A program made the translations under genes and the position numbers. This document shows, piece by piece, positions 8,459 to 15,796 of a stretch of DNA of 64,000 nt. The DNA comes from Actinomadura oligospora ATCC 43269 (GTDB taxonomy: Bacteria; Actinomycetota; Actinomycetes; Streptosporangiales; Streptosporangiaceae). Each line of letters opens with the position of its first letter. The stretch's first letter is position 1. The stretch spans positions 1,034,774 to 1,098,773 of the forward strand of contig NZ_KI912410.1 of the NCBI RefSeq assembly GCF_000518265.1, in the 5' to 3' direction. Under the pieces are notes generated by a model. It was not told where the DNA came from and did no database searches. It worked only from the letters and a program-made list of their open reading frames with translations.

Positions 8459-9886
8459 TCAGAGGGGGAGGCCGGTGAGGACCATGATCTTCTCTTCGGT
8501 GTAGTCGGTCATGGCGGAGTGGAGGCCCTCGCGGCCGACGCCGGAGTCCTTGACGCCGCCGTAGGGCATCTGGTCGGCCCGGTAGGACGGGACGTCACCG
8601 ATGATCACGCCGCCGACGTTCAGCTCGCGGTGGGCGCGGAAGGCGGTGTCGACGTTCCGGGTGAACACGCCCGCCTGGAGGCCGAACGTGGAGTCGTTGA
8701 CCTTGGCGAACGCCTCGTCCACGCCGGAGGTCCGCTGGACGACCAGGACGGGGCCGAAGATCTCCTCGCGGAGGACCTTGGCGTCCTCGGGGACGTCGGT
8801 GAGGATCGTCGGGGCGTAGGTCGAGCCCTCGCGGACGCCGCCCGCGGCGATCTTCGCGCCGGACGCGACGGCCTCGTTCACCCAGGCCTCGACGCGCTCG
8901 GCGGCGGCCTGGCTGACCAGGGGGCCGACCTGGGTCTTGTCGTCCCACGGGTCGCCGGTGACCAGGGAGTTCACCGTCTCGACCAGCTTGGGCAGGAACT
9001 CGTCGTGGACGGCGTCGTCGACGTAGACGCGCTGGACGGCGATGCAGGACTGCCCGGCCTGGTAGTTGGAGAACAGGCCGACGCGCTGGGCGGCCCAGTC
9101 GAGGTCGGCGTCCGGCAGGACGACGGCCGCGCCGTTGCCGCCGAGCTCCAGGGTGACGTGCTTGCGCGGCACGCGGTCGTTGATCGACCAGCCGACCGGG
9201 ACGGACCCGGTGAACGACACGACGGGCAGGCGCGGGTCGTCCACGAGGTCGGAGGCCCGGTCGTTCGGGACGGTCAGCACCGAGACCATGCCCGCGGGCA
9301 GGTCGGTCTCGGCGAGGATCTCGCCGAGGACGAGCGCGGACAGCGGGGTCGCCGGGGCGGGCTTGACGACGATCGGCGCGCCCGCCGCGATCGCCGGGGC
9401 GACCTTGTGCGCGGTCAGGTTCAGCGGGAAGTTGAACGGCGAGATGCCGAGCACCGGGCCCTTGGGGACGCGGTCCACGTAGACCAGGCGGCCGACGCCG
9501 CCCGGCTCGGTGTCGAGGCGCTGCGTGGTGGGGGACCAGCGGCGGGCCTCCTCGGCGGCGAAGCGGAACACCGACACCGCGCGCCTGACCTCGACGCGCG
9601 CCCACATGAGCGGCTTGCCGTTCTCGGCGGTGATCAGGCGGGCGATCTCCTCCAGCCGCTCCTCGAGGCGGCGGGAGACGTGGGTGAGCGCGTCCGCGCG
9701 CACGTGGACGGGCAGGGCGGCGGCCTGGTCACGGACGGCGTGGGCCGCCGCCACGGCCTCCTCGACCTGCTCGGGAGTGGGCACGGCGACGACGGCGACC
9801 TCGCGGCCGTCGTACGGGTGCGTCACGGCAAGGGTTTCGGTGCCGGTCTCGGGGCGCCCGGCGAGCCAGAAAGGAGTCACGTCCAT
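8459..9886 (-). CDS. NAD(P)-dependent aldehyde dehydrogenase
   Basis: This 475-residue protein is a complete ALDH-superfamily member. It shows the cofactor segment SPFNFPLNL with Asn152, VVKPAPATPLSA with Lys175, the general-base motif LELGGNGAA (Glu247), the nucleophile in QAGQSCIAVQRV (Cys281), and EEIFGPVLVV. It oxidises an aldehyde to the acid. It lies 19 bases downstream of the PucR regulator on the same strand and close to a divergent GABA-type aminotransferase. It could therefore act on succinate semialdehyde or an aminoaldehyde from polyamine breakdown; the substrate is inferred from context. No clear ribosome site precedes the ATG. Confidence 0.88.
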   Translation of the reverse strand: MDVTPFWLAGRPETGTETLAVTHPYDGREVAVVAVPTPEQVEEAVAAAHAVRDQAAALPVHVRADALTHVSRRLEERLEEIARLITAENGKPLMWARVEVRRAVSVFRFAAEEARRWSPTTQRLDTEPGGVGRLVYVDRVPKGPVLGISPFNFPLNLTAHKVAPAIAAGAPIVVKPAPATPLSALVLGEILAETDLPAGMVSVLTVPNDRASDLVDDPRLPVVSFTGSVPVGWSINDRVPRKHVTLELGGNGAAVVLPDADLDWAAQRVGLFSNYQAGQSCIAVQRVYVDDAVHDEFLPKLVETVNSLVTGDPWDDKTQVGPLVSQAAAERVEAWVNEAVASGAKIAAGGVREGSTYAPTILTDVPEDAKVLREEIFGPVLVVQRTSGVDEAFAKVNDSTFGLQAGVFTRNVDTAFRAHRELNVGGVIIGDVPSYRADQMPYGGVKDSGVGREGLHSAMTDYTEEKIMVLTGLPL

Positions 9887-9905
9887 ATGTCGACGGTATC
9901 TCTGC

Positions 9906-11396
9906 CTACTCGGGGCCGGATGCGCCGGTCAGGCCAATCGGACCGGCCGCGTTGTCCGTGACGGCGAGAGCCACCCACAGCTCGGCCCTGACGCCCGGTT
10001 CGTCCAGGTCACGGCCGAGGAGATCGGCGACGCGGCGGACGCGGGTGCGCAGCGTGTGCCGGTGGACGTCCAGGTCGCGCGCGGCCTCCTCGAGGCGTCC
10101 GCCGACGGCCAGATAAGCGCGCAGGGACGTCAGGAGGGACGGTTCGGCGCGCAGGGGGGCGAGAAGGGCGTCCGCGAAGCCCCGGGCGAGGTCCGGGTCG
10201 AGGACGCTGAGGAGGCCCTGACCTGGGAGTTCGTCGTACCCGAGCGGCCCGCCCGTGCGGCGGGCGGCCGACAGGGCCCGCTCCGCCTGGACGAGCGCCG
10301 CCGCGAGCTCGGACGCGGACGCGGCGGGCTCGCTCACCCCGGCCGGGCCGTCCGCGAGGGCCGCGACCCGGTGGACGTCGGCGGACGGGGTGATCACCAC
10401 GACGTGCCCGGGGCGGGGGAGGGCGAGGCAGCGATCGCCGAGGGGGTCGGCCTCCAGGGCATCGATGATCATGGTGTTCGCGCAGGCCAGGACGGACGCG
10501 GGGAAGCGTGGCGCGGCCCTCTCCGGAGCCGGGAGGCCGAGCAGCGCGGCGGCCAGCGCGGCCCGGAGATCGCGGCCGGAGCGGGGGGTCTCCGAGCGGA
10601 GCGCCAGGAGCGCCGCCGCGGCCCCCACGATCGTGTGCGCCACGTGCGGCAGCGGCTCCGGCGTCCCGACCGCCAGGAACCCGAGCGGACGGTCGCCCAG
10701 CCCGATCCCCTGGACGACCACGTGCGCGTCCCCGTCCACGAGGGACAGGCTGCCGACGACCGCCCGTCCCCGGGCGCCCGACCCGCGCGGGGCGGCGGGG
10801 GACGGGGCCGGGCGGAGGCGGGCCAGGTCGGGGGTCAGGGCGTCGGCCCGGGACGCGGCGGACGGGGGCTCGGCGTGCCGGACGGCCCCGGCGGCGTCCA
10901 GCAGCAGCGCCCAGCCGCCCAGCTCGCGCGCCAGCCGGACGATCACGGCGGACGGGCCGTCCAGCGCGGCGCGGGACAGGGCGCGCTGGGCCTGGAAGGC
11001 GCGCGTGACGTCCTCGTACCACTCGGCGGCCAGCATCCGGGAGACGGCCTTGCCGACCGCGATGAACGGCGTCGCGCGCGGGACCTCCAGGAGCGCCAGC
11101 CCGTGCGTCCGCGCCGCGCCGACCAGGGCCGGGGGCACGGCGTCGTGGACGACGCCGACCCCGAAGCCGACGCCCGCGACCCCGCGGCGCACGAGGCGCG
11201 TGACGTAGTCGTCGGCGTTGTCCGAGGTCAGCCGCATGCCCGTGGTGAGGAGCAGCTCGCCGCCCTCCAGGTAGGCGGTCGGGTCCGCGAGCTCGCTGAC
11301 CGCGACCCAGGCGACCGGCGCGTCCGGCGGGACGGGCGTGAGCGGGCGCAGGCCGAGCCGGAGCAGCGCGGCGACGGCGGCGAGGCGGGGCGGCAC
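9906..11396 (-). CDS. PucR family transcriptional regulator
   Basis: This 496-residue protein has the N-terminal PucR sensor domain (VAVSELADPTAYLEGGELLLTTGMRL at about residues 30-57, written here only as a region). It has a central GGDEF-like spacer, and a C-terminal HTH_30 at about residues 430-490 (LRAYLAVGGRLEEAARDL, VHRHTLRTRVRR, LGRDLDEP). PucR-family proteins control purine, GABA and polyamine catabolism and usually activate the genes beside them. Here it is followed by the aldehyde dehydrogenase on the same strand and is divergent from the aminotransferase. The start is a GTG with AAAGGA upstream. Confidence 0.9.
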   Translation of the reverse strand: MPPRLAAVAALLRLGLRPLTPVPPDAPVAWVAVSELADPTAYLEGGELLLTTGMRLTSDNADDYVTRLVRRGVAGVGFGVGVVHDAVPPALVGAARTHGLALLEVPRATPFIAVGKAVSRMLAAEWYEDVTRAFQAQRALSRAALDGPSAVIVRLARELGGWALLLDAAGAVRHAEPPSAASRADALTPDLARLRPAPSPAAPRGSGARGRAVVGSLSLVDGDAHVVVQGIGLGDRPLGFLAVGTPEPLPHVAHTIVGAAAALLALRSETPRSGRDLRAALAAALLGLPAPERAAPRFPASVLACANTMIIDALEADPLGDRCLALPRPGHVVVITPSADVHRVAALADGPAGVSEPAASASELAAALVQAERALSAARRTGGPLGYDELPGQGLLSVLDPDLARGFADALLAPLRAEPSLLTSLRAYLAVGGRLEEAARDLDVHRHTLRTRVRRVADLLGRDLDEPGVRAELWVALAVTDNAAGPIGLTGASGPE

Positions 11397-11403
11397 GTCC
11401 GGG

Positions 11404-11487
11404 GTCCTTTCCGTCAGGACGGGCCGGGCGGCGCGTCCGGGGTCCTTCGGTCAGGCGCGGGCCGGAGCGGCACGTCCTTCCGTCAGG
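11404..11487. promoter_or_regulatory. Three direct repeats, candidate PucR operator
   Basis: GTCCTTTCCGTCAGG (11404-11418), GTCCTTCGGTCAGG (11442-11455) and GTCCTTCCGTCAGG (11474-11487) are near-identical direct repeats, spaced 38 and 32 bases apart. They lie in the 162-base gap between pucR-type and gabT-type genes. Their place suggests regulator binding; no binding is known to me. Confidence 0.5.
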
Positions 11488-11523
11488 GCGAGGTGGGCGG
11501 CGTCGATTCGCCGCCACGGCGAG

Positions 11524-11552
11524 TTCAGCCTACGGCCCCGCCGGTCTACCGT
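11524..11552 (+). promoter_or_regulatory. Promoter for a leaderless aminotransferase mRNA
   Basis: A -35-like TTCAGC at 11524-11529, a 17-base spacer and a -10-like TACCGT at 11547-11552 are followed by exactly six bases and then the ATG at 11559. This spacing puts the first transcribed base at the A of ATG. No Shine-Dalgarno sequence is present, so a leaderless transcript fits. Confidence 0.6.
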
Positions 11553-11558
11553 CGGCCC

Positions 11559-12899
11559 ATGACCAGCGAAATCGCGCAGGAACGGCGCATCGTCACGGAG
11601 ATCCCCGGCCCCCGCTCCCGGGAGTTGCAGGAGCGCCGCAAGGCGGCCGTCCCGCCGGGCGTCGGCAGCGTCCTGCCGGTGTACGTGACCGACGCGGGCG
11701 GCGGCGTGGTCGTGGACGTCGACGGCAACTCGCTGATCGACTTCGGCTCCGGGATCGCCGTCACCAACGTCGGCAACGCCAACCCGCGCGTCGCCGAGCG
11801 GGTGAAGGCCCAGGCCGACCGGTTCACGCACACGTGTTTCATGGTCGCGCCGTACGAGTCGTACGTGCAGGTCTGCGAGGCGCTGAACACCCTCACGCCC
11901 GGCGACCACGAGAAGCGGTCGATCCTGGTCAACAGCGGCGCGGAGGCGGTGGAGAACGCCGTCAAGATCGCCCGGTACGCGACCGGGCGGCAGGCCGTCG
12001 TGGTGTTCGACCACGGCTACCACGGCCGGACGCTGCTCACGATGACCCTCACGGCGAAGAACATGCCGTACAAGCAGGGCTTCGGGCCGTACGCGCCCGA
12101 GGTCTACCGGATGCCCCTGGCCTACCCGTTCCGCTGGCCGACCGGGCCGGAGAACTGCGGGCCGGAGGCGGCCCAGCAGGCCATCGAGCAGATCACCAAG
12201 CAGATCGGCCCGGAGAACGTGGCCGCCGTGGTGATCGAGCCGATCGCGGGCGAGGGCGGCTTCATCGAGCCCGCCCCCGGCTTCCTGCCGCGCATCGCCG
12301 AGTTCGCCAAGGAGAACGGCATCCTGTTCATCGCGGACGAGGTCCAGACCGGCTTCGCGCGCACCGGGAACCTGTTCGCGTGCGAGCACGAGGGCGTCGT
12401 CCCGGACCTGATCACGACCGCGAAGGGCATCGCGGGCGGCCTGCCGCTCGCCGCCGTCACCGGACGCGCCGACATCATGGACACCGTCCACGGCGGCGGC
12501 CTCGGCGGCACCTACGGCGGCAACCCGCTCGCCTGCGAGGCGGCCCTGGCCGTCCTGGAGGAGATCGAGTCGCAGGGCCTCGTCGAGCGCGCCCGCGCCA
12601 TCGGCGACACGATGCTGCCGCGCCTGCGCGAGCTCGCCGCGGAGCACGAGGTGGTCGGGGACGTCCGCGGACGCGGCGCGATGATCGCCATCGAGCTGGT
12701 CAAGCCCGGCACCAAGGACCCGAACCCGGAGGTCACGGCCGAGATCGCGCGCCGCTGCCACGCCGCCGGGCTGCTCGTCCTCACCGCCGGGACGTACGGC
12801 AACGTGCTGCGCTTCCTGCCGCCGCTGGTCATCCCGGACCACCTGCTGAACGAGGGCCTCGACATCCTCGCCGAGGCGTTCGCCGCCGCCACGTCCTGA
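11559..12899 (+). CDS. gabT: 4-aminobutyrate aminotransferase
   Basis: This 446-residue protein is a class-III PLP aminotransferase. It has NSGAEAVENAVKIARYATG, the VFDHGYHGRT loop, DEVQTGFARTG with Asp260, and TTAKGIAGGLPLAAVTG with the PLP lysine at 289. The overall sequence follows actinobacterial GabT closely, which moves the amino group of GABA to 2-oxoglutarate, giving succinate semialdehyde. The neighbouring aldehyde dehydrogenase could take the product to succinate. The ATG at 11559 is chosen over the long open frame upstream, because the frame before it reads antisense through pucR and the promoter fits. It is followed by a perfect hairpin. Confidence 0.9.
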   Translation: MTSEIAQERRIVTEIPGPRSRELQERRKAAVPPGVGSVLPVYVTDAGGGVVVDVDGNSLIDFGSGIAVTNVGNANPRVAERVKAQADRFTHTCFMVAPYESYVQVCEALNTLTPGDHEKRSILVNSGAEAVENAVKIARYATGRQAVVVFDHGYHGRTLLTMTLTAKNMPYKQGFGPYAPEVYRMPLAYPFRWPTGPENCGPEAAQQAIEQITKQIGPENVAAVVIEPIAGEGGFIEPAPGFLPRIAEFAKENGILFIADEVQTGFARTGNLFACEHEGVVPDLITTAKGIAGGLPLAAVTGRADIMDTVHGGGLGGTYGGNPLACEAALAVLEEIESQGLVERARAIGDTMLPRLRELAAEHEVVGDVRGRGAMIAIELVKPGTKDPNPEVTAEIARRCHAAGLLVLTAGTYGNVLRFLPPLVIPDHLLNEGLDILAEAFAAATS

Positions 12900-12910
12900 C
12901 CCGAACGAGA

Positions 12911-12943
12911 ATGCCCGGAGCGCACGAGCGGCGCTCCGGGCAT
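12911..12943. terminator. Terminator between gabT and the convergent nuclease gene
   Basis: A perfect 12-bp stem (12911-12922 with 12932-12943, ATGCCCGGAGCG arm) around a 9-nt loop starts 11 bases after the gabT stop and 17 bases before the end of the convergent gene. Confidence 0.75.
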
Positions 12944-12959
12944 CGTCGTCAGAAGGGGA

Positions 12960-14687
12960 TCAGCGCAGCTTGAGGCCGATCACGACCGGGTCGTGGTCGG
13001 ACGAGCGGAACGCGTCCGGGTGGTACAGGAACGGCGGGTTGTACTTGGTCGAGTAGCCCTCGGCGAGCGGCTCGTCGGCGTTGATGTGCCAGATCGCCGC
13101 GCCGGTGACGCGCTTGGAGATCGCCTTCCCGGCCAGGACGTGGTCCAGCTCGCCGGACTGGCCGTCGAACACGTAGCTGTAGCGCTCCGCGGGCTTGACG
13201 AACCGCTCGGTCTGGCCGACCAGGCCGCCGCCGACGAGCGCCTTCACCGGGTCCTCGGCGGTGTAGGCGTTGAGGTCGCCGAGCACGACCGGGTTCTTCT
13301 CGCGCGCGGCCAGCTCGCCGATCGCCTTCGCCTGCGCGACGCGGCGCGGGTTGAAGCAGCCCTGGCCGTCGCCCTGGTCCTTGTCCGCGCCGGTCGCGCC
13401 GGTGCAGCCCTTGGACTTGAAGTGGTTGGCGATGAGCGTGAACGTCGTGCCCTTGCCGCTGGCGAGCCCGAACGTCTGGACGAGCGGCGGACGCTCGAAG
13501 ACCGGCGCGTCCGACGAGCGCGCGGCGCCGACCGGACGGACCTTCGCGGGCTTGTAGATCGCCGCGACGTGGATCTGGTCGGTGCCGGGGTTCACGTGCC
13601 TGATCCAGGCGTAGGTGCCCGCGCCGACCTCGGCGTTCAGCTTGTCGACGAGGGTCTGGATGGCCGAGTCGGCGCCCGCGGCGTCGTTGTTCTCGATCTC
13701 CATCAGGCCCGCGACGTCCGGGTTGAGGCCCTTGATCGCGGAGACCAGCTTGGCGAGCTGGCGGTCGCGCTCCTCGGCGGAGGTCGCGCCGCGCTGGTTC
13801 AGCGTGGTGAACCAGTTCTCGGTGTTGAAGCTCGCGACGCGGACGTCGCCGCCGACCGGGGACGGCTTGGCGTGGCGCGGGTTGGTCCGCGCGAACTTCG
13901 GCAGCGTGGCCGGCTCGAGCCGGTAGGTGCCGAAGCCCTGCGACATGATCGCGGTCAGGTTCGCCGTGGAGTCGCCGACGCGCAGGACCTTCGGCTTGGT
14001 GTACGGCGGGACGGCCGGGTTCTGCACGTTCGACCCGTCGTCAAGCAGGATGCGGTGCGCGTCGTTCCACGCCTGCGTCCTGCCGCGTCCCTCGGTCGGG
14101 TTGAACAGGCGTCCGGCGGACGACAGCGACACCTCGCCGTAGCGGCCGAGGTTGTAGACCTCGGTGGCGGTGAGGCGCTGCTTGAAGCGGACGGCCATGC
14201 CCTCGTACCGCTCCATCGTCACGCCCGCGGGGAGCGGAAGCCGGATGTCGACGGGCTTGACGGGCTCGGTCGCGGTGCCGCAGACGTCCACGGCGGACAC
14301 GGGCGACAGCTCGGTCAGCCCGCTGTACTCGGTCACCTTGCCGGTGACGAGGACGCGGTCGCCCGCCTTGACGTCCTTGGTGGAGTAGACGAACAGGCCT
14401 TCGGAGGTCGCCGGGTCGGCGTCGGGCGCCTGGTCCTGGACGTAGAACCCCTTGAGCTGGTCGGTCCGGCGGAAGTCGCCGGTCACGACGCCCTCGACGC
14501 GGACGGTCTGCCCGGCGAGGGGGGAGGCGTCCGCCGAGCCCTGGACCTGCGCGATCCGGTGGTCGGCGGGCGTCTCACAGGCGGCCGCGGGGGTGCCCGG
14601 GGCCTCGGCGCGGGCGGTGCCGGAGTACCCGGCGAGCCCGGCGGCGACGACCGCCGCGGTCGCGAGTGCTGATGCTTTTCGGCGCAT
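12960..14687 (-). CDS. Secreted ExeM/NucH-type endonuclease
   Basis: This 575-residue protein has a Sec signal peptide (MRRKASALATAAVVAAGL, likely cut near ARAEA). It then has an OB-like region (residues about 40-250: RVEGVVTGDF..KGFYVQDQ), as in ExeM/NucH nucleases. The C-terminal endonuclease/exonuclease/phosphatase domain from about residue 285 shows VASFNTENWF, MEIENND, NHFKSKG, LGDLNAY and the terminal SSDHDPV active-site motif. Such enzymes digest extracellular DNA and are often induced by phosphate starvation. Two TTCACC elements lie upstream on the minus strand near 14730-14775, but their spacing does not fit a clean PHO box. It stands divergent from the TIG membrane protein gene. Confidence 0.85.
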   Translation of the reverse strand: MRRKASALATAAVVAAGLAGYSGTARAEAPGTPAAACETPADHRIAQVQGSADASPLAGQTVRVEGVVTGDFRRTDQLKGFYVQDQAPDADPATSEGLFVYSTKDVKAGDRVLVTGKVTEYSGLTELSPVSAVDVCGTATEPVKPVDIRLPLPAGVTMERYEGMAVRFKQRLTATEVYNLGRYGEVSLSSAGRLFNPTEGRGRTQAWNDAHRILLDDGSNVQNPAVPPYTKPKVLRVGDSTANLTAIMSQGFGTYRLEPATLPKFARTNPRHAKPSPVGGDVRVASFNTENWFTTLNQRGATSAEERDRQLAKLVSAIKGLNPDVAGLMEIENNDAAGADSAIQTLVDKLNAEVGAGTYAWIRHVNPGTDQIHVAAIYKPAKVRPVGAARSSDAPVFERPPLVQTFGLASGKGTTFTLIANHFKSKGCTGATGADKDQGDGQGCFNPRRVAQAKAIGELAAREKNPVVLGDLNAYTAEDPVKALVGGGLVGQTERFVKPAERYSYVFDGQSGELDHVLAGKAISKRVTGAAIWHINADEPLAEGYSTKYNPPFLYHPDAFRSSDHDPVVIGLKLR

Positions 14688-14858
14688 GGCACGCGAGCGT
14701 AGGGCGGGACGTCCGTCCGAAACAGAACCAAGGGTGAAGACTCCACCAATTTGTAATGGGATGGGGTGAATTCACCGCTCTCCAGGGTGTGTCACCGTGG
14801 AAACGGCGTGCCCGAACCGAGCGATATGTGTGAGACGTCCCCGACGTGAGGAACACCC

Positions 14859-15653
14859 GTGCAGGAGTCACCGGTCGGCAGCGACTACGCGCGCACCCGC
14901 GACATCGTCGCGGTGGCGGTGGTCGTCGCGCTGCTGGCGACCGCCTTGGTGACCCTGCTCGTCCAGGCGTGGCCACCGCCCACGCCTCCCGGCGCGCAGC
15001 CCGGTGTGTCCGCCGCGCCGGGTCACACGCTGAACTGGTTCGGGTGGCGGACGCACGTCTCCCGCGACAAGGCGATGTTCCTGGTCGTCCTCGCGGCGGG
15101 CGCGCTCGGCGCGTGCGTGCACGTGTCACGCTCGCTGTACTGGTACGTCGGGAACCGGTCGCTCCGGCGCAGCTGGCTCATGATGTACCTGACGCTCCCG
15201 TTCGCGGGCGCGCTGCTCGGCCTGATCGTCTACCTGGTGCTGCGCGGCGGCCTGGTGACGGGCGCGGGCGGCGCGGACGACGTCAACCCGTACGGCATCG
15301 CCGCGATCGCCGCGCTGGTCGGACTGTTCTCGCGGGAGACGTCCGAGAAGCTGCGCGCGGTGTTCACCACACTGCTGGCTCCCGCGCAGCAGGGGCGAGA
15401 CCAGGCGATGGGTCCGCAGGTCCGGGGCGTGGACCCGGCGGACGCGGCGCCTGGCGAGACCGTCCGCATCACCGGCGTCGGGCTGGCGTCCGCGACGGCC
15501 GTCCGCTTCGGCGCCGCCGAGGCGCCGGTCACGGGCGTCACCGACACCGGGCTCACCACCACCGTCCCGGCGGACGCGGCGACCGGACGCCTGGTCGTCC
15601 GCGTCCCGGGCGGCAGCGCGACCAGCCCGGACCCGTTCACCGTCCGCCGGTGA
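14859..15653 (+). CDS. Membrane protein with C-terminal IPT/TIG domain
   Basis: This 264-residue protein has hydrophobic segments at about residues 17-37, 72-88, 105-132 and 147-160. A C-terminal immunoglobulin-like IPT/TIG module follows from about residue 185 (VDPADAAPGETVRITGVGLASATAVRF region, ending VRVPGGSATSPDPFTV). TIG modules usually mediate contacts outside or at the membrane. Start GTG at 14859 is preceded by GAGGAA. The gene lies just upstream of a 15-bp tandem repeat and a SARP regulator and may be co-transcribed with that regulator. Function is not recognised. Confidence 0.7.
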   Translation: MQESPVGSDYARTRDIVAVAVVVALLATALVTLLVQAWPPPTPPGAQPGVSAAPGHTLNWFGWRTHVSRDKAMFLVVLAAGALGACVHVSRSLYWYVGNRSLRRSWLMMYLTLPFAGALLGLIVYLVLRGGLVTGAGGADDVNPYGIAAIAALVGLFSRETSEKLRAVFTTLLAPAQQGRDQAMGPQVRGVDPADAAPGETVRITGVGLASATAVRFGAAEAPVTGVTDTGLTTTVPADAATGRLVVRVPGGSATSPDPFTVRR

Positions 15654-15670
15654 CGCGGCGGTGACCGGGC

Positions 15671-15745
15671 CCGGAACGACCACGTCCGGAACGACCACGT
15701 CCGGAACGACCACGTCCGGAACGACCATGTCCGGAACGACCAGGT
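15671..15745. repeat. Five tandem 15-bp repeats upstream of a SARP gene
   Basis: The unit CCGGAACGACCACGT is repeated head to tail at 15671, 15686, 15701, 15716 (one change, CATGT) and 15731 (CAGGT), filling 75 bases. It begins 17 bases after one gene and ends 51 bases before the next. SARP and other regulators bind direct repeats, so this may be an operator. It may equally be a slippage-prone minisatellite. Confidence 0.85.
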
Positions 15746-15796
15746 ACCGACGGGCCGACCACGTTCGACCACAAGGCATTCGAGAGGGTTTCCGGG

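Noticed and set aside
9510..11558. In-frame upstream extension of the gabT open frame
   Set aside because: It reads antisense through the aldehyde dehydrogenase and PucR genes. The promoter and the family alignment both place the start at 11559.
14728..14780. PHO-box-like TTCACC elements upstream of the secreted nuclease
   Set aside because: Two TTCACC units occur on the coding strand, but they are 32 bases apart with no 11-bp periodic repeats, so they do not fit a PhoP site.
15671..15745. CRISPR array
   Set aside because: The units are 15 bp head to tail with no spacers, and no cas genes occur anywhere in the window.
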